Below, one piece after another: positions 1 to 6,616 of a stretch of 20,169 nucleotides of DNA. The position numbers and the translations under genes were made by a program. The notes under the pieces are model-generated. The model made no database searches. It had not been told where the DNA came from and saw only the letters and a program-made list of their open reading frames with translations. Numbering within the stretch: position 1 is the first letter of the stretch; each line of letters opens with the position of its first letter. This DNA is from CAZLAJ01 sp964644605 (lineage in GTDB: Bacteria > Patescibacteriota > Microgenomatia > UBA1406 > GWC2-37-13): contig CAZXWS010000031.1 in NCBI GenBank assembly GCA_964644605.1, positions 1 through 20,169 on the forward strand, in the 5' to 3' direction.

Positions 1-433
1 TTCTTCGTTCGCGATCCCTATTCTCCACACCGATTCGGATTCTATAAAAATCAACAGTTTTCAAATGATTCTCAATTGAGTCTAAACCATTATGGAGCTT
101 TGGTCCTGTCCCTTTTTGTATTTTGAATTTCCCCAAAGGAATATCAAGATCATCATGGGCGACAAAAAGATCGTGCGAAACATGTAAGTTGAAATGATTA
201 ACAAGTTTAGAAGCAGTAATGCCTGAATTATTCATAAATTCTAATGACTTGGCGAGCACAATTGATTCGTTAATCTTTACGATTTGAGCATGCAGTATTT
301 TATAGGTCTTAAACGATAACACCTGATTATCTGCAACCTGCTTGACCATATAATCAACCATTAGTTGACCCACATTATGTCTGTTTTTTGAATAGGTAGC
401 ATCAGGATTTCCTAAACCAAATATACAAATCAT
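1..433 (-). CDS. pth: Peptidyl-tRNA hydrolase, partial (C-terminus outside window)
   Basis: Hydrolyses the ester bond of peptidyl-tRNAs released from stalled ribosomes, recycling tRNA in the cytosol. The reading frame runs from the ATG at 433 leftwards to the window edge without a stop, giving 144 residues of a family usually near 190. Family signatures are visible in order: GLGNP at residues 6-10, RHNVG at 18-22 with the catalytic His19, FMNNSG at 66-71, HDDLD at 93-97 and HNGLDSI at 114-120. The usual GGHNGL reads KLHNGL here, a mild variant. No Shine-Dalgarno precedes the start; a TATAAT lies 6 nt upstream, so a leaderless message is likely. It is divergent from the galT-like gene with a 58-bp gap. 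Family assignment is confident from the motifs. Confidence 0.93.
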   Translation of the reverse strand, partial: MICIFGLGNPDATYSKNRHNVGQLMVDYMVKQVADNQVLSFKTYKILHAQIVKINESIVLAKSLEFMNNSGITASKLVNHFNLHVSHDLFVAHDDLDIPLGKFKIQKGTGPKLHNGLDSIENHLKTVDFYRIRIGVENRDRERR

Positions 434-439
434 GCTGAA

Positions 440-445
440 ATTATA
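440..445 (-). promoter_or_regulatory. -10 element of pth (TATAAT, 6 nt from the ATG)
   Basis: On the minus strand a perfect TATAAT is followed by 6 nt and the pth ATG at 433. Transcription would start at or next to the A of the start codon, giving a leaderless mRNA. No good -35 hexamer is visible at 17-18 bp. Confidence 0.6.
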
Positions 446-446
446 A

Positions 447-476
447 TTGATTTTGTCGATATATAACATGTAAGAT
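447..476 (+). promoter_or_regulatory. Candidate promoter for the galT-like gene
   Basis: TTGATT at 447-452 and TAAGAT at 471-476 are separated by 18 bp. Transcription would begin near 483, leaving about 9 nt before the ATG at 492. The element is back to back with the pth -10 box. TATAAC at 462-467 is an alternative -10. Confidence 0.4.
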
Positions 477-491
477 GAAAGTACATGTACT

Positions 492-1382
492 ATGTCTAAA
501 TACGTTCCTGATATTCTTTCACGTCGGTGGGTCATAATCGCAGAGGCACGAACTGCCAGGCCTGAAGATGACTTTTCTTCGAAAAAACAGCATAGCTGTG
601 TGTTTTGTCCTGGAAATGAAAAAATAACTGGAGAAGAAGTAATGCGTTTGGGTGAAGGTGATAAAGACCAGCCAGGATGGAAAGTGCGCGTTATTCCCAA
701 TAAGTTTCCTATCACTGATTATCATGAAGTCATAATTCACACCCCCAAATGCAATACGGATCTCACGCAACTTCCACACACACAAATTGTTCTTATATTG
801 CAGGCATACAAAAATAGATACCAGTTTTATCAAAAAAAGGGACAAGTGCTTATATTCTGTAACCATGGAGAGCATGCGGGAGCCTCAATCATTCATTCAC
901 ACTCGCAGCTTGTAGTTATTCCTAACCAAATAAACATGGATGCATTAACACAAGAGCCACTTAATAATATGGTTGAGGAAAGTAAACACTTTCATGTTTA
1001 TTGCCCCGATTTTTCCCAGTGGCCGTATGAAGTATGGATCACTCCGAAAAAAACAGGGAGAGTATTCGGTGATATTGAAGAAGAAGAAATGGACAATCTT
1101 GCCACTATTTTACAACGATTATTAAAACGATTAGAAGAACTACATACTAAACATAAATTAAGTGGACTTGATTTCGGCTACAATTATTATATATATCCCA
1201 AAGAAAACTGGTATCTGCGAATCATCCCTCGTTTTGTCCACCGCGCAGGCTTTGAGCTCGGCACTGGTTTAAATGTAAATATAGTAGATCCTGCTGATGC
1301 TGCAGGCGAACTGCAAGATGAAAAGAAAAAAACACATTATCTCCTTAAACGCCTAAAACATGCAACTGGAAAAAGTAAATAA
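492..1382 (+). CDS. galT: GalT-like galactose-1-phosphate uridylyltransferase (HIT superfamily)
   Basis: Predicted to exchange UMP between UDP-glucose and galactose-1-phosphate, giving UDP-galactose. The 296-residue protein has the GalT layout: a start resembling the family's RW/RP region (SRRWVII, TARP), a zinc-type CxxC at Cys36/Cys39 followed by PGNE, and the active-site HSHSQ at 135-139. The family form is HPHxQ, so His137 would be the UMP-carrying nucleophile and His135 a metal ligand. A DPADAAGELQ segment lies near the C-terminus. It is shorter than the roughly 330-350 residues of classical GalT. Its product could feed the UDP-galactopyranose mutase at 14778-16019. Related HIT nucleotidyltransferases such as ADP-glucose phosphorylase cannot be excluded. 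There is no SD before the ATG. Confidence 0.82.
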   Translation: MSKYVPDILSRRWVIIAEARTARPEDDFSSKKQHSCVFCPGNEKITGEEVMRLGEGDKDQPGWKVRVIPNKFPITDYHEVIIHTPKCNTDLTQLPHTQIVLILQAYKNRYQFYQKKGQVLIFCNHGEHAGASIIHSHSQLVVIPNQINMDALTQEPLNNMVEESKHFHVYCPDFSQWPYEVWITPKKTGRVFGDIEEEEMDNLATILQRLLKRLEELHTKHKLSGLDFGYNYYIYPKENWYLRIIPRFVHRAGFELGTGLNVNIVDPADAAGELQDEKKKTHYLLKRLKHATGKSK

Positions 1383-1516
1383 GTAAAAAGTTCATAAAGT
1401 ACTGAATACTAAGTAATTAATTCCAAATTTTCAAGTTCAGAATTTGTCTTTATGATTATGTACGGAATGGTTTTCCCCGTCAGCCCTCTAATGAAGCGCC
1501 AATTTTGCTTGTATGA

Positions 1517-1545
1517 GTAGGGAACGGTTTAAAACCGTTCCCTAC
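1517..1545. repeat. Palindrome, 14-bp arms with 1-nt centre
   Basis: The left arm begins GTAGGGAACGGTTT and the right arm is its exact reverse complement, with one A between. No T-tract follows, so it is unlikely to be a classical terminator. The outer GTAGGGA/TCCCTAC ends are shared with the palindrome at 12906-12933, suggesting one dispersed family with variable centres. Confidence 0.85.
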
Positions 1546-1549
1546 ACCC

Positions 1550-1640
1550 CCTAACACATAACGCTTAACACCTAACCTCCTAATACCAAATAACTAATAC
1601 CCAATAACAATCTTTATTCGTATTTCGTCATGCGTAATTT
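1550..1640. repeat. Mosaic word-repeat block (copy 1)
   Basis: Short reiterated words such as CTAACACC, AATACCAAATAAC, TACCCAATAACAAT and ATTCGTATTTCGTCATGCGTAA. Near-identical words in similar order recur at 12934-13001, with related words at 14338-14395 and 17309-17376. Non-coding. Confidence 0.75.
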
Positions 1641-1654
1641 TTCCCAACTACCCC

Positions 1655-1683
1655 TTGACTTTATCTGGAATATAAGATATAAC
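1655..1683 (+). promoter_or_regulatory. Strong sigma70-type promoter of the small-protein unit
   Basis: TTGACT at 1655-1660 and TATAAC at 1678-1683 are separated by exactly 17 bp. The -35 is preceded by CCCC, as is the -35 at 19615-19620 on the other strand. Seven nt after the -10 comes an ATG at 1691, so transcription should start almost exactly on it. Confidence 0.7.
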
Positions 1684-1690
1684 TTTACAC

Positions 1691-1804
1691 ATGTATCTGA
1701 ATAATCTGGACATAAGAGAAGCAAAGAATAAAAATTCAGAATTACTTAAATTGAGTTTCGATAGGTTACTTATTAATACCATGCGAAGGGGGGTGATTCA
1801 ATAA
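1691..1804 (+). CDS. Candidate leaderless 37-aa upstream ORF
   Basis: An ORF of 37 codons starting MYLNNLDIREAKNKN and ending MRRGVIQ; no family recognised. Support is architectural: its ATG lies 7 nt after a TATAAC -10 box, and its TAA (1802-1804) directly abuts the ATG of the next gene at 1805. Its last codons (AGG GGG GTG) form the Shine-Dalgarno of that gene, so ribosomes finishing here would cover the downstream initiation site. It could be a real micro-protein, a regulatory leader peptide, or simply a 5' UTR that happens to begin with ATG. It lacks an obvious signal peptide. Conservation data would decide. Confidence 0.42.
   Translation: MYLNNLDIREAKNKNSELLKLSFDRLLINTMRRGVIQ
1751..1779 (+). 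promoter_or_regulatory. Possible internal promoter for the 66-aa protein gene
   Basis: TTGAGT at 1751-1756 and TAATAC at 1774-1779 have a 17-bp spacer, predicting a start near 1786 with a short leader carrying the SD. It lies inside the candidate upstream ORF and is an alternative way to express the 1805 gene. Confidence 0.35.
1786..1796 (+). promoter_or_regulatory. Strong Shine-Dalgarno for the 66-aa protein
   Basis: AAGGGGGGTGA lies 8 nt before the ATG at 1805. It stands out because nearly all larger genes in the window have no recognisable SD. Confidence 0.7.
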
Positions 1805-2005
1805 ATGGCATTCGAATATACCAATAAAAAAGGTCAAAAATACTTTCTTCACTCTAGAACAGTAACTTTAAGAGGTTCAGGTAAATCCCAAACTATTTAC
1901 TTCTTCGCACGAGCAGAAGGTAAAGGCGTAATGGATAACCTTCCAGAAGGTTATGCAGTTCAAGAAGTCGAAAGAACAGGCCTTCCAGTCTTGAAGAAAA
2001 AGTAA
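1805..2005 (+). CDS. Small basic protein, 66 aa, conserved-type hypothetical
   Basis: A 66-residue protein rich in Lys and Arg, no signal peptide or membrane segment. Visible features are a KKGQKYFLHS start, a central RGSGKSQTIYFFAR strand-like segment, an NLPEGYAVQEV segment and a TGLPVLKKK tail. I recall similar short proteins with the 'LPEGY...RTGLPVLKK' ending from uncultured small-genome bacteria, but know no function. The strong SD, upstream promoter and immediate terminator suggest a highly expressed independent unit. It starts right after the stop of the candidate upstream ORF, so translational coupling is possible. The gene is probably real; the role is unknown. Confidence 0.85.
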   Translation: MAFEYTNKKGQKYFLHSRTVTLRGSGKSQTIYFFARAEGKGVMDNLPEGYAVQEVERTGLPVLKKK

Positions 2006-2027
2006 TCTTAACAATTATGTATTACTC

Positions 2028-2052
2028 CCCCGCCGTTGGCGGGGTTTTTTTT
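2028..2052 (+). terminator. Rho-independent terminator of the small-protein unit
   Basis: A GC-only stem CCCCGCC / GGCGGGG (2028-2034 and 2038-2044) with loop GTT is followed by eight T. It lies 23 nt after the stop codon of the 66-aa gene. Confidence 0.93.
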
Positions 2053-2060
2053 ATTTTTGT

Positions 2061-2090
2061 TTGACAGCGTACCTTCACACTTGTTACCAT
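2061..2090 (+). promoter_or_regulatory. Promoter for the HAD/glycosyltransferase cluster
   Basis: A perfect TTGACA (2061-2066) is followed by an 18-bp spacer and TACCAT (2085-2090). The gap to the ATG at 2097 is 6 nt, predicting a leaderless message. GGTGAT fills that gap, but a transcript starting at 2097 would exclude it as an SD. Confidence 0.68.
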
Positions 2091-2096
2091 GGTGAT

Positions 2097-3224
2097 ATGC
2101 CGCAAAAAAAGCAACCTCCAGTTACCACAAGCCGTGACCCCGCATATGAAAACGCTACCCTACTCAGTAAACTCACTCAACAAAAAAAAAGAGGAATATT
2201 TAAAGGCAAAACAGTTATCGCTTTTAGCGATATTGATGGCACGTTTGTAAAAAAATTCCATACTAACTTTTTACAAAATGTTCGCAACTACACTTCAGTA
2301 GCTAACCTTATTGAATTTCAAAAACCTAGCCTTGCCCGTGCCACTGCCGAACTAACAACTTTTCTTGATGACCTATACATTCCAATTGTTGCAATAACTG
2401 GCCGTCATATCCAGGAAGTATTTGATGGACAGTTATGGGGAAAGAACTATGCAGAAGAACAACTCCCCTATTTTGACCTTATATGTAGCTCATTAGGCAC
2501 CAATATTTATGTTCGACAAAAAGGTGACGACAGTTACATCCCTGATCGTTTGTACAATAATAGCTCATTGGACACTGATGGGTACGATAGAAATAGACTA
2601 TACCCTGTCGCTGAAGAACTTATGCAAAATCTCAATCAAAAATTTGAAAAACTCGATATCAAATTTGCACCTCATGATTTACAAACAAATTTATTCCGGT
2701 ACAACGACCAGAAAAATTTGCGATTAACCCCTGATCAATACAAACTCACTCTGTTTGCCCAAAATGACATACTCGATCTACCCGTATTGGAACGGTTAGT
2801 TACAGAGTGGTTTAACTCAAATGGATTTCCAGAAGTTCAAGTCATACTCTCTACCGATGAAGAAAAAACATTCATTGATATTGTCCCCTTTGGCAAAGAT
2901 CATGCTATTAAGTATGTTATGGACATGACAAGAACAGATATTGGCATTGTTGCGGGTGACTCCGGCAATGACAAGCTCATGATCATGCATGCACCCACAG
3001 CCGCAATTATTCCTGGAGGTGCTCGCCCCGAGCTAATCAACGAAATCAAAGCCATTCCAGGTATCAAAAGTACAGAGTATTATGTGATTCTCCCAAACGG
3101 CGTGCCAATTTATATCGAACCAAGTGAAGCCGAGAAAGATAACTACACTGGCCCTAAATCTCTCCAAAAAGCTTTCGAAGCATACTTACATCATCTCATT
3201 TCCTTTAACCTAGAGTTAAAATAG
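2097..3224 (+). CDS. HAD-superfamily phosphatase, sucrose-6-phosphatase-like (paralogue 1)
   Basis: Predicted Mg-dependent sugar-phosphate phosphatase with the four HAD motifs: SDIDGTF with nucleophile Asp45 and acid/base Asp47, ITGR (motif II), the motif III Lys in GKDHAIKY, and GDSGND at 287-292. The S6PP/Cof-type arrangement, with a large cap between motifs II and III, fits the 375-residue length. The frame is open from a TTG at 2061, but that codon is part of the -35 box, so the ATG at 2097 is chosen. First gene of the cluster; its TAG overlaps a possible GTG of the next frame. An S6PP-like enzyme beside an SPS-like GT4 suggests dephosphorylation of that enzyme's product. Substrate unknown; mannosylfructose-phosphate or glucosylglycerate-phosphate type phosphatases are alternatives. 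Confidence 0.8.
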   Translation: MPQKKQPPVTTSRDPAYENATLLSKLTQQKKRGIFKGKTVIAFSDIDGTFVKKFHTNFLQNVRNYTSVANLIEFQKPSLARATAELTTFLDDLYIPIVAITGRHIQEVFDGQLWGKNYAEEQLPYFDLICSSLGTNIYVRQKGDDSYIPDRLYNNSSLDTDGYDRNRLYPVAEELMQNLNQKFEKLDIKFAPHDLQTNLFRYNDQKNLRLTPDQYKLTLFAQNDILDLPVLERLVTEWFNSNGFPEVQVILSTDEEKTFIDIVPFGKDHAIKYVMDMTRTDIGIVAGDSGNDKLMIMHAPTAAIIPGGARPELINEIKAIPGIKSTEYYVILPNGVPIYIEPSEAEKDNYTGPKSLQKAFEAYLHHLISFNLELK

Positions 3225-3241
3225 TGATATATTTATTCAAT

Positions 3242-4387
3242 ATGTCAGTAACCGAAGCACCTGTTCCGCAACCTCAAGAATATAGTAATGTAACTGAATT
3301 TCCCGCAGCATATAAGGACTCTCTCATCATGCAAATGTATGAAGAACAAAATAAAAAAGGCTGGCCATTTAGTCTACTTGTTTCCGATTATGATAACTCA
3401 TATTTTAATGAAGCCACCACAGTTCAAACAGCTAGACTTGCTGAAATTGCAAAACGGCACAATATTCCAACAGTCATTGTAACTGGCAATAATTTTGAAA
3501 ATCTCTTAAAAAAAATTGATGGTAATAAGCATGCAAAACCTGAAGTTATTATTGACTCTGTTGGGACAGGAATTTATATACTTCACCAAAATCCAGATGG
3601 AACAGAAGTTTATGTGAAAGATGATCGGTTCGATACAATGCTCAAAGATATGAAATTCGATCGAAAGGAACACGCAAGAAAAGCCGCGGATTTAATTGCA
3701 GAATGGAAAGCTGTAGAGTGCCCTTTCAACAAGAATCAATTAGATTTTCAAGATCCTACATTAGAAGCAGCTTTTATCGATGAAAAAGAAGTTGAAGTGC
3801 AACCGTATAAGTTAAGTTTTTATTTTTTTGCTCATGACGAGGAGACAAGTACAGATCCTACTGAGCAACAAGAACGTGCTCAGTTTGAAGAAGCATTTCG
3901 TCTAAGGATGCCTGGTGTCGAGATTGCTACTTGTGAAGAAATTGGATACAATAAGGATCGCAAAAGTGGTAGAAAAAAATTTTGCATTGATGCTTTACCT
4001 ATTCCACCAAAAGCAGGCGCCGTCAACTATTTATCTGATTTATTACAAGTAAAACAGATGTTAAAAGTCGGAGACAGCGGTAATGATATTATTTTTCAAC
4101 AAAAAGTTCATCAAGGGGTGAACGTCGTGGTCGAGGGAGCTAAAGCTGAAATGCTTAAGACCGTGCGTAATGCTACTCCAATAGGTGACACTGGATTTTT
4201 AAGAGCTTCACCAGGAAAACAAGGCCGCTATTTCAATGCTGAAGGCACAAGTACTCCTGCTGCTGGCAGCATAATAGATGCAGCAATTGCGCGATTTACC
4301 CTTTCCCGTCGTTTCATTACAAATGAAAAAGCTCGTGAAGAAATAGATCAAATAATACAGGAGTTAGAAGCAGCGAAACGTGTTTAA
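3242..4387 (+). CDS. HAD-superfamily phosphatase, sucrose-6-phosphatase-like (paralogue 2)
   Basis: Second HAD enzyme, 381 residues from the ATG at 3242. Motif I is SDYDNS (Asp49 nucleophile, Asp51) rather than the common DxDGT, motif II is VTGN, motif III probably the Lys in PPKAGAVNYL, and motif IV GDSGND begins at residue 277. All catalytic residues are present, so it should be active; the altered motif I and large cap suggest a substrate different from paralogue 1. The frame extends to a GTG at 3224 that overlaps the previous stop, but a TATATT at 3228-3233, 8 nt before 3242, favours the ATG. It sits 17 bp before the SPS-like GT4, making it the likeliest partner phosphatase for that enzyme. 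Substrate is inferred only. Confidence 0.78.
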   Translation: MSVTEAPVPQPQEYSNVTEFPAAYKDSLIMQMYEEQNKKGWPFSLLVSDYDNSYFNEATTVQTARLAEIAKRHNIPTVIVTGNNFENLLKKIDGNKHAKPEVIIDSVGTGIYILHQNPDGTEVYVKDDRFDTMLKDMKFDRKEHARKAADLIAEWKAVECPFNKNQLDFQDPTLEAAFIDEKEVEVQPYKLSFYFFAHDEETSTDPTEQQERAQFEEAFRLRMPGVEIATCEEIGYNKDRKSGRKKFCIDALPIPPKAGAVNYLSDLLQVKQMLKVGDSGNDIIFQQKVHQGVNVVVEGAKAEMLKTVRNATPIGDTGFLRASPGKQGRYFNAEGTSTPAAGSIIDAAIARFTLSRRFITNEKAREEIDQIIQELEAAKRV

Positions 4388-4389
4388 TT

Positions 4390-4398
4390 TGCTATAAT
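4390..4398 (+). promoter_or_regulatory. Extended -10 promoter of the SPS-like GT4
   Basis: TGC followed by a perfect TATAAT (4393-4398) matches the TGnTATAAT extended -10 consensus. There is no clear -35. Six nt separate it from the ATG at 4405, predicting a leaderless transcript inside an otherwise tight gene cluster. Confidence 0.68.
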
Positions 4399-4404
4399 AG
4401 CCCT

Positions 4405-5688
4405 ATGCAGCCAAAAAAACTTTCTTCTGAAAAAAAGTCTTTAAATCGTATATGCCTGCTTAATCCGCAAGGATTTGTCTCCTATCCTCCAGATCTCGGT
4501 AAAACGGATAATGGCGGTCAAATCACTGTCATTTTTAACCTTGCTCGCGCACTTGGAAAAAGAGGAATTAAAGTGGATATAATTACGCGCCGTTTTAATA
4601 GTCTGCCGGAGGAAGAACCAGTTTGGGAAAATGTCAAAATCGTCCGTATTGCCGCAGGGGGAAATGACTTTATACCAAAAGAAAAACTATTTGAAAAGAT
4701 TCCGGAACTTGCAGAAAATTTCATGGTGTATATTGAAAAAACTCGTAAAAAATATGATCTTATACACTCACACTACTATGACGGTGGCTACGCTGGTATA
4801 TTACTTGCGAAAATGCTCGATATTCCGCATGTAAATACCCCTCACTCGCTTGGAAAACTAAAAAAACTAGGACAATCACTAGAACAGATACCCAATCAGA
4901 AACTAAGAGGATTCTATCGCTACCACATGCGCATCGCAATTGAACAAAAAATCATGAACACTGCGGACGCGATAACAGTATTAAGCGAAATTAACCGTAT
5001 TCAAATACTACAGAACTACATTGCTGACTTTGAAAAAATTTATGTAGTCCCTCCAGGAGTTGATATAGAAAATTTCAGTACTACAAAAACTGACGAAGAT
5101 AAAAAAATAAAAATGAAAAAAAATTCTATTCTCACAGTGAGTAGAATCAACCCTGCAAAAGGTATTGACCGTTTGATAGATGCCCTCGCCCTCATAAAAA
5201 ATAAAGTTGATTTTCATTATTATTTAGGAGGTGGTGTTGACGAGAATGACCAATCGGAAGAAGAAAAAAGTGCATCGGTACAAATTCACGATCTTATAAA
5301 AAAATTCAGATTACAGGATAGAGTCACTTTTATAGGCAAAGTACCACAAGAACATATACTCCCCGCTTACTACCGCTCAGCAGATATTACAGTAAACGCC
5401 GCCCGTTTTGATATGTTTGGTCTCAACGTGCAGGAATCTATGGCGTGTGGCTCATGCCCTGTGGTATCAACTGGAGCAGGAGCCCGTGAGATTATTATCG
5501 ATGGACTCAACGGATTTGTAATTGATACCCACGAGCGCAAACACTTCGCCGAGTTATTGCTTAAATTATTTACTGATCCAAAATTAGTAAAAAAAGTTTC
5601 TGAAAACGCAGCTTTTACAATAAAGGAGCATTACGCCTGGGATAAAGTTGTTGATAAATATATTAATCTATACAAAAAGTTAATCTAA
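4405..5688 (+). CDS. GT4 glycosyltransferase, sucrose-phosphate-synthase-like
   Basis: A 427-residue retaining GT-B enzyme. The N-terminal domain carries TDNGGQ (34-39) and LARALGKRGIKVDIITRRF, the pattern of sucrose-phosphate synthases, plus HSHYYDGGYAG and NTPHSLG, also typical of SPS/sucrose synthase. The C-terminal domain has TVSRINPAKGIDRL and RFDMFGLNVQESMACG, where Asp336 replaces the first Glu of the usual EX7E motif (second Glu344). Expected reaction: transfer from an NDP-sugar to a phosphorylated acceptor, giving a phosphorylated product for the HAD enzymes upstream. Sucrose-6-phosphate, mannosylfructose-phosphate or a glycerate glycoside are possible; the sequence does not tell which. 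Cytosolic, no membrane segment. The start is fixed by the -10 box 6 nt upstream. Confidence 0.83.
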   Translation: MQPKKLSSEKKSLNRICLLNPQGFVSYPPDLGKTDNGGQITVIFNLARALGKRGIKVDIITRRFNSLPEEEPVWENVKIVRIAAGGNDFIPKEKLFEKIPELAENFMVYIEKTRKKYDLIHSHYYDGGYAGILLAKMLDIPHVNTPHSLGKLKKLGQSLEQIPNQKLRGFYRYHMRIAIEQKIMNTADAITVLSEINRIQILQNYIADFEKIYVVPPGVDIENFSTTKTDEDKKIKMKKNSILTVSRINPAKGIDRLIDALALIKNKVDFHYYLGGGVDENDQSEEEKSASVQIHDLIKKFRLQDRVTFIGKVPQEHILPAYYRSADITVNAARFDMFGLNVQESMACGSCPVVSTGAGAREIIIDGLNGFVIDTHERKHFAELLLKLFTDPKLVKKVSENAAFTIKEHYAWDKVVDKYINLYKKLI

Positions 5689-5704
5689 AATATATTCTTT
5701 TAGG

Positions 5705-6604
5705 ATGAGTACTTCTGCAAAACTACTTTCTGTCATTGTATGTACCTTCAATCGATCAAAATATCTAGATAAATGCCTCAATTCATTAGTGCAACAAGTG
5801 GATGTTGATCCACACGAGTATGAAATTTTGATAATCGACAATAATTCAAGAGACAATACAAAAGAAATTGTACAAAAATACATACATGATTTCCCAAGCA
5901 TTTCAATAAAGTATGTTTTCGAGAAGACACCTGGTCTTTCCCATGCGAGAAATAGAGGTATAGATGAAGCAAAGGGACAGTACGTAGCGTTTATTGATGA
6001 TGATGGGATTGCTCATCATGACTGGATAAAAGAAATCATTTCGTTTACAAATAGAAGACCCTCGATACAAGGATTTGGTGGCCCTTCTTACCGTATCGCC
6101 GAGATACCTATTCCTAATTGGACTCCCGATAATTATGGTACTGTAGATCTCGGCCCTGATGAAAAAGAAGTTATCATTGGCATTATCGGATGTAATATGG
6201 TGTTTAAAAAATCTCTATTTGATGAAATAGGTAAGTTTAACCCAAATTTAGGAATGAAAGGAGGGAAAATGGGTTATGGTGAAGAAGATGAAATTTTTAG
6301 AAAAATGATTCAGCGTAATTTACCTATTATCTATGTACCACAAATTAAAATAGATCATTTACTTGAAACATATAAGCTGAATATGTTTTGGCGATTAAAA
6401 AGTAAATTTACTAAAGTTGCAGTGGAAATTCGACGGTCGACTAAAGAAAATAACCGATTCAATACCAGCGCAGAAGTGGCTAAATTGCTAAATGTACCTT
6501 ATTTTTTTTCAGATAAACCACTTCAACAGAAAATATATACACTGTTACTTGCCTGTGCTATTATTTTAGGCAGTATATATGGTCACATACTTAAAATTTT
6601 TTAA
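5705..6604 (+). CDS. GT2 family glycosyltransferase with C-terminal membrane segment
   Basis: A 299-residue inverting GT-A enzyme: SVIVCTFNR start (residues 9-17), IIDNNS (43-48), GLSHARNRG (77-85), the metal-binding DDD at 98-100 in FIDDDG, a GYGEEDE acceptor-side motif, and a short hydrophobic helix in the last 23 residues (IYTLLLACAIILGSIYGHI) that could anchor it to the inner face of the membrane. It probably adds a sugar to a lipid-linked or surface glycan. It begins 16 bp after the SPS-like gene, with TATATT at 5691-5696, 8 nt before the ATG; AGG directly abuts the start and is too close to act as an SD. Donor and acceptor are unknown. Confidence 0.85.
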   Translation: MSTSAKLLSVIVCTFNRSKYLDKCLNSLVQQVDVDPHEYEILIIDNNSRDNTKEIVQKYIHDFPSISIKYVFEKTPGLSHARNRGIDEAKGQYVAFIDDDGIAHHDWIKEIISFTNRRPSIQGFGGPSYRIAEIPIPNWTPDNYGTVDLGPDEKEVIIGIIGCNMVFKKSLFDEIGKFNPNLGMKGGKMGYGEEDEIFRKMIQRNLPIIYVPQIKIDHLLETYKLNMFWRLKSKFTKVAVEIRRSTKENNRFNTSAEVAKLLNVPYFFSDKPLQQKIYTLLLACAIILGSIYGHILKIF

Positions 6605-6616
6605 AGTACAAAATTA

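Larger units (their letters stand above)
1383..1654 (+). other. Non-coding spacer after galT with repeat fragments
   Basis: No convincing coding sequence. It holds an AT-rich stretch just after the stop codon, a segment around 1462-1485 resembling one near 12831-12857 (both contain ACGG/ATGG, then TTTTCCCC and CGTC), a near-perfect palindrome (1517-1545) and a word-repeat block (about 1550-1640). No clear T-rich terminator follows galT. Confidence 0.6.

Noticed and set aside
519..875. Minus-strand ORF of 118 codons opposite the galT-like gene
   Set aside because: Lies wholly within a gene with clear catalytic motifs; its translation has no family signature and no start signals.
2061..2096. 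N-terminal extension of the first HAD protein from TTG at 2061
   Set aside because: The TTG is part of a perfect TTGACA -35 element with a -10 at 2085-2090; the added residues look non-protein-like.
3224..3241. GTG start for the second HAD protein overlapping the previous stop
   Set aside because: A -10-like TATATT lies inside this stretch and the ATG at 3242 fits the spacing rule; the GTG has no SD. Not fully excluded, since coupling is possible.
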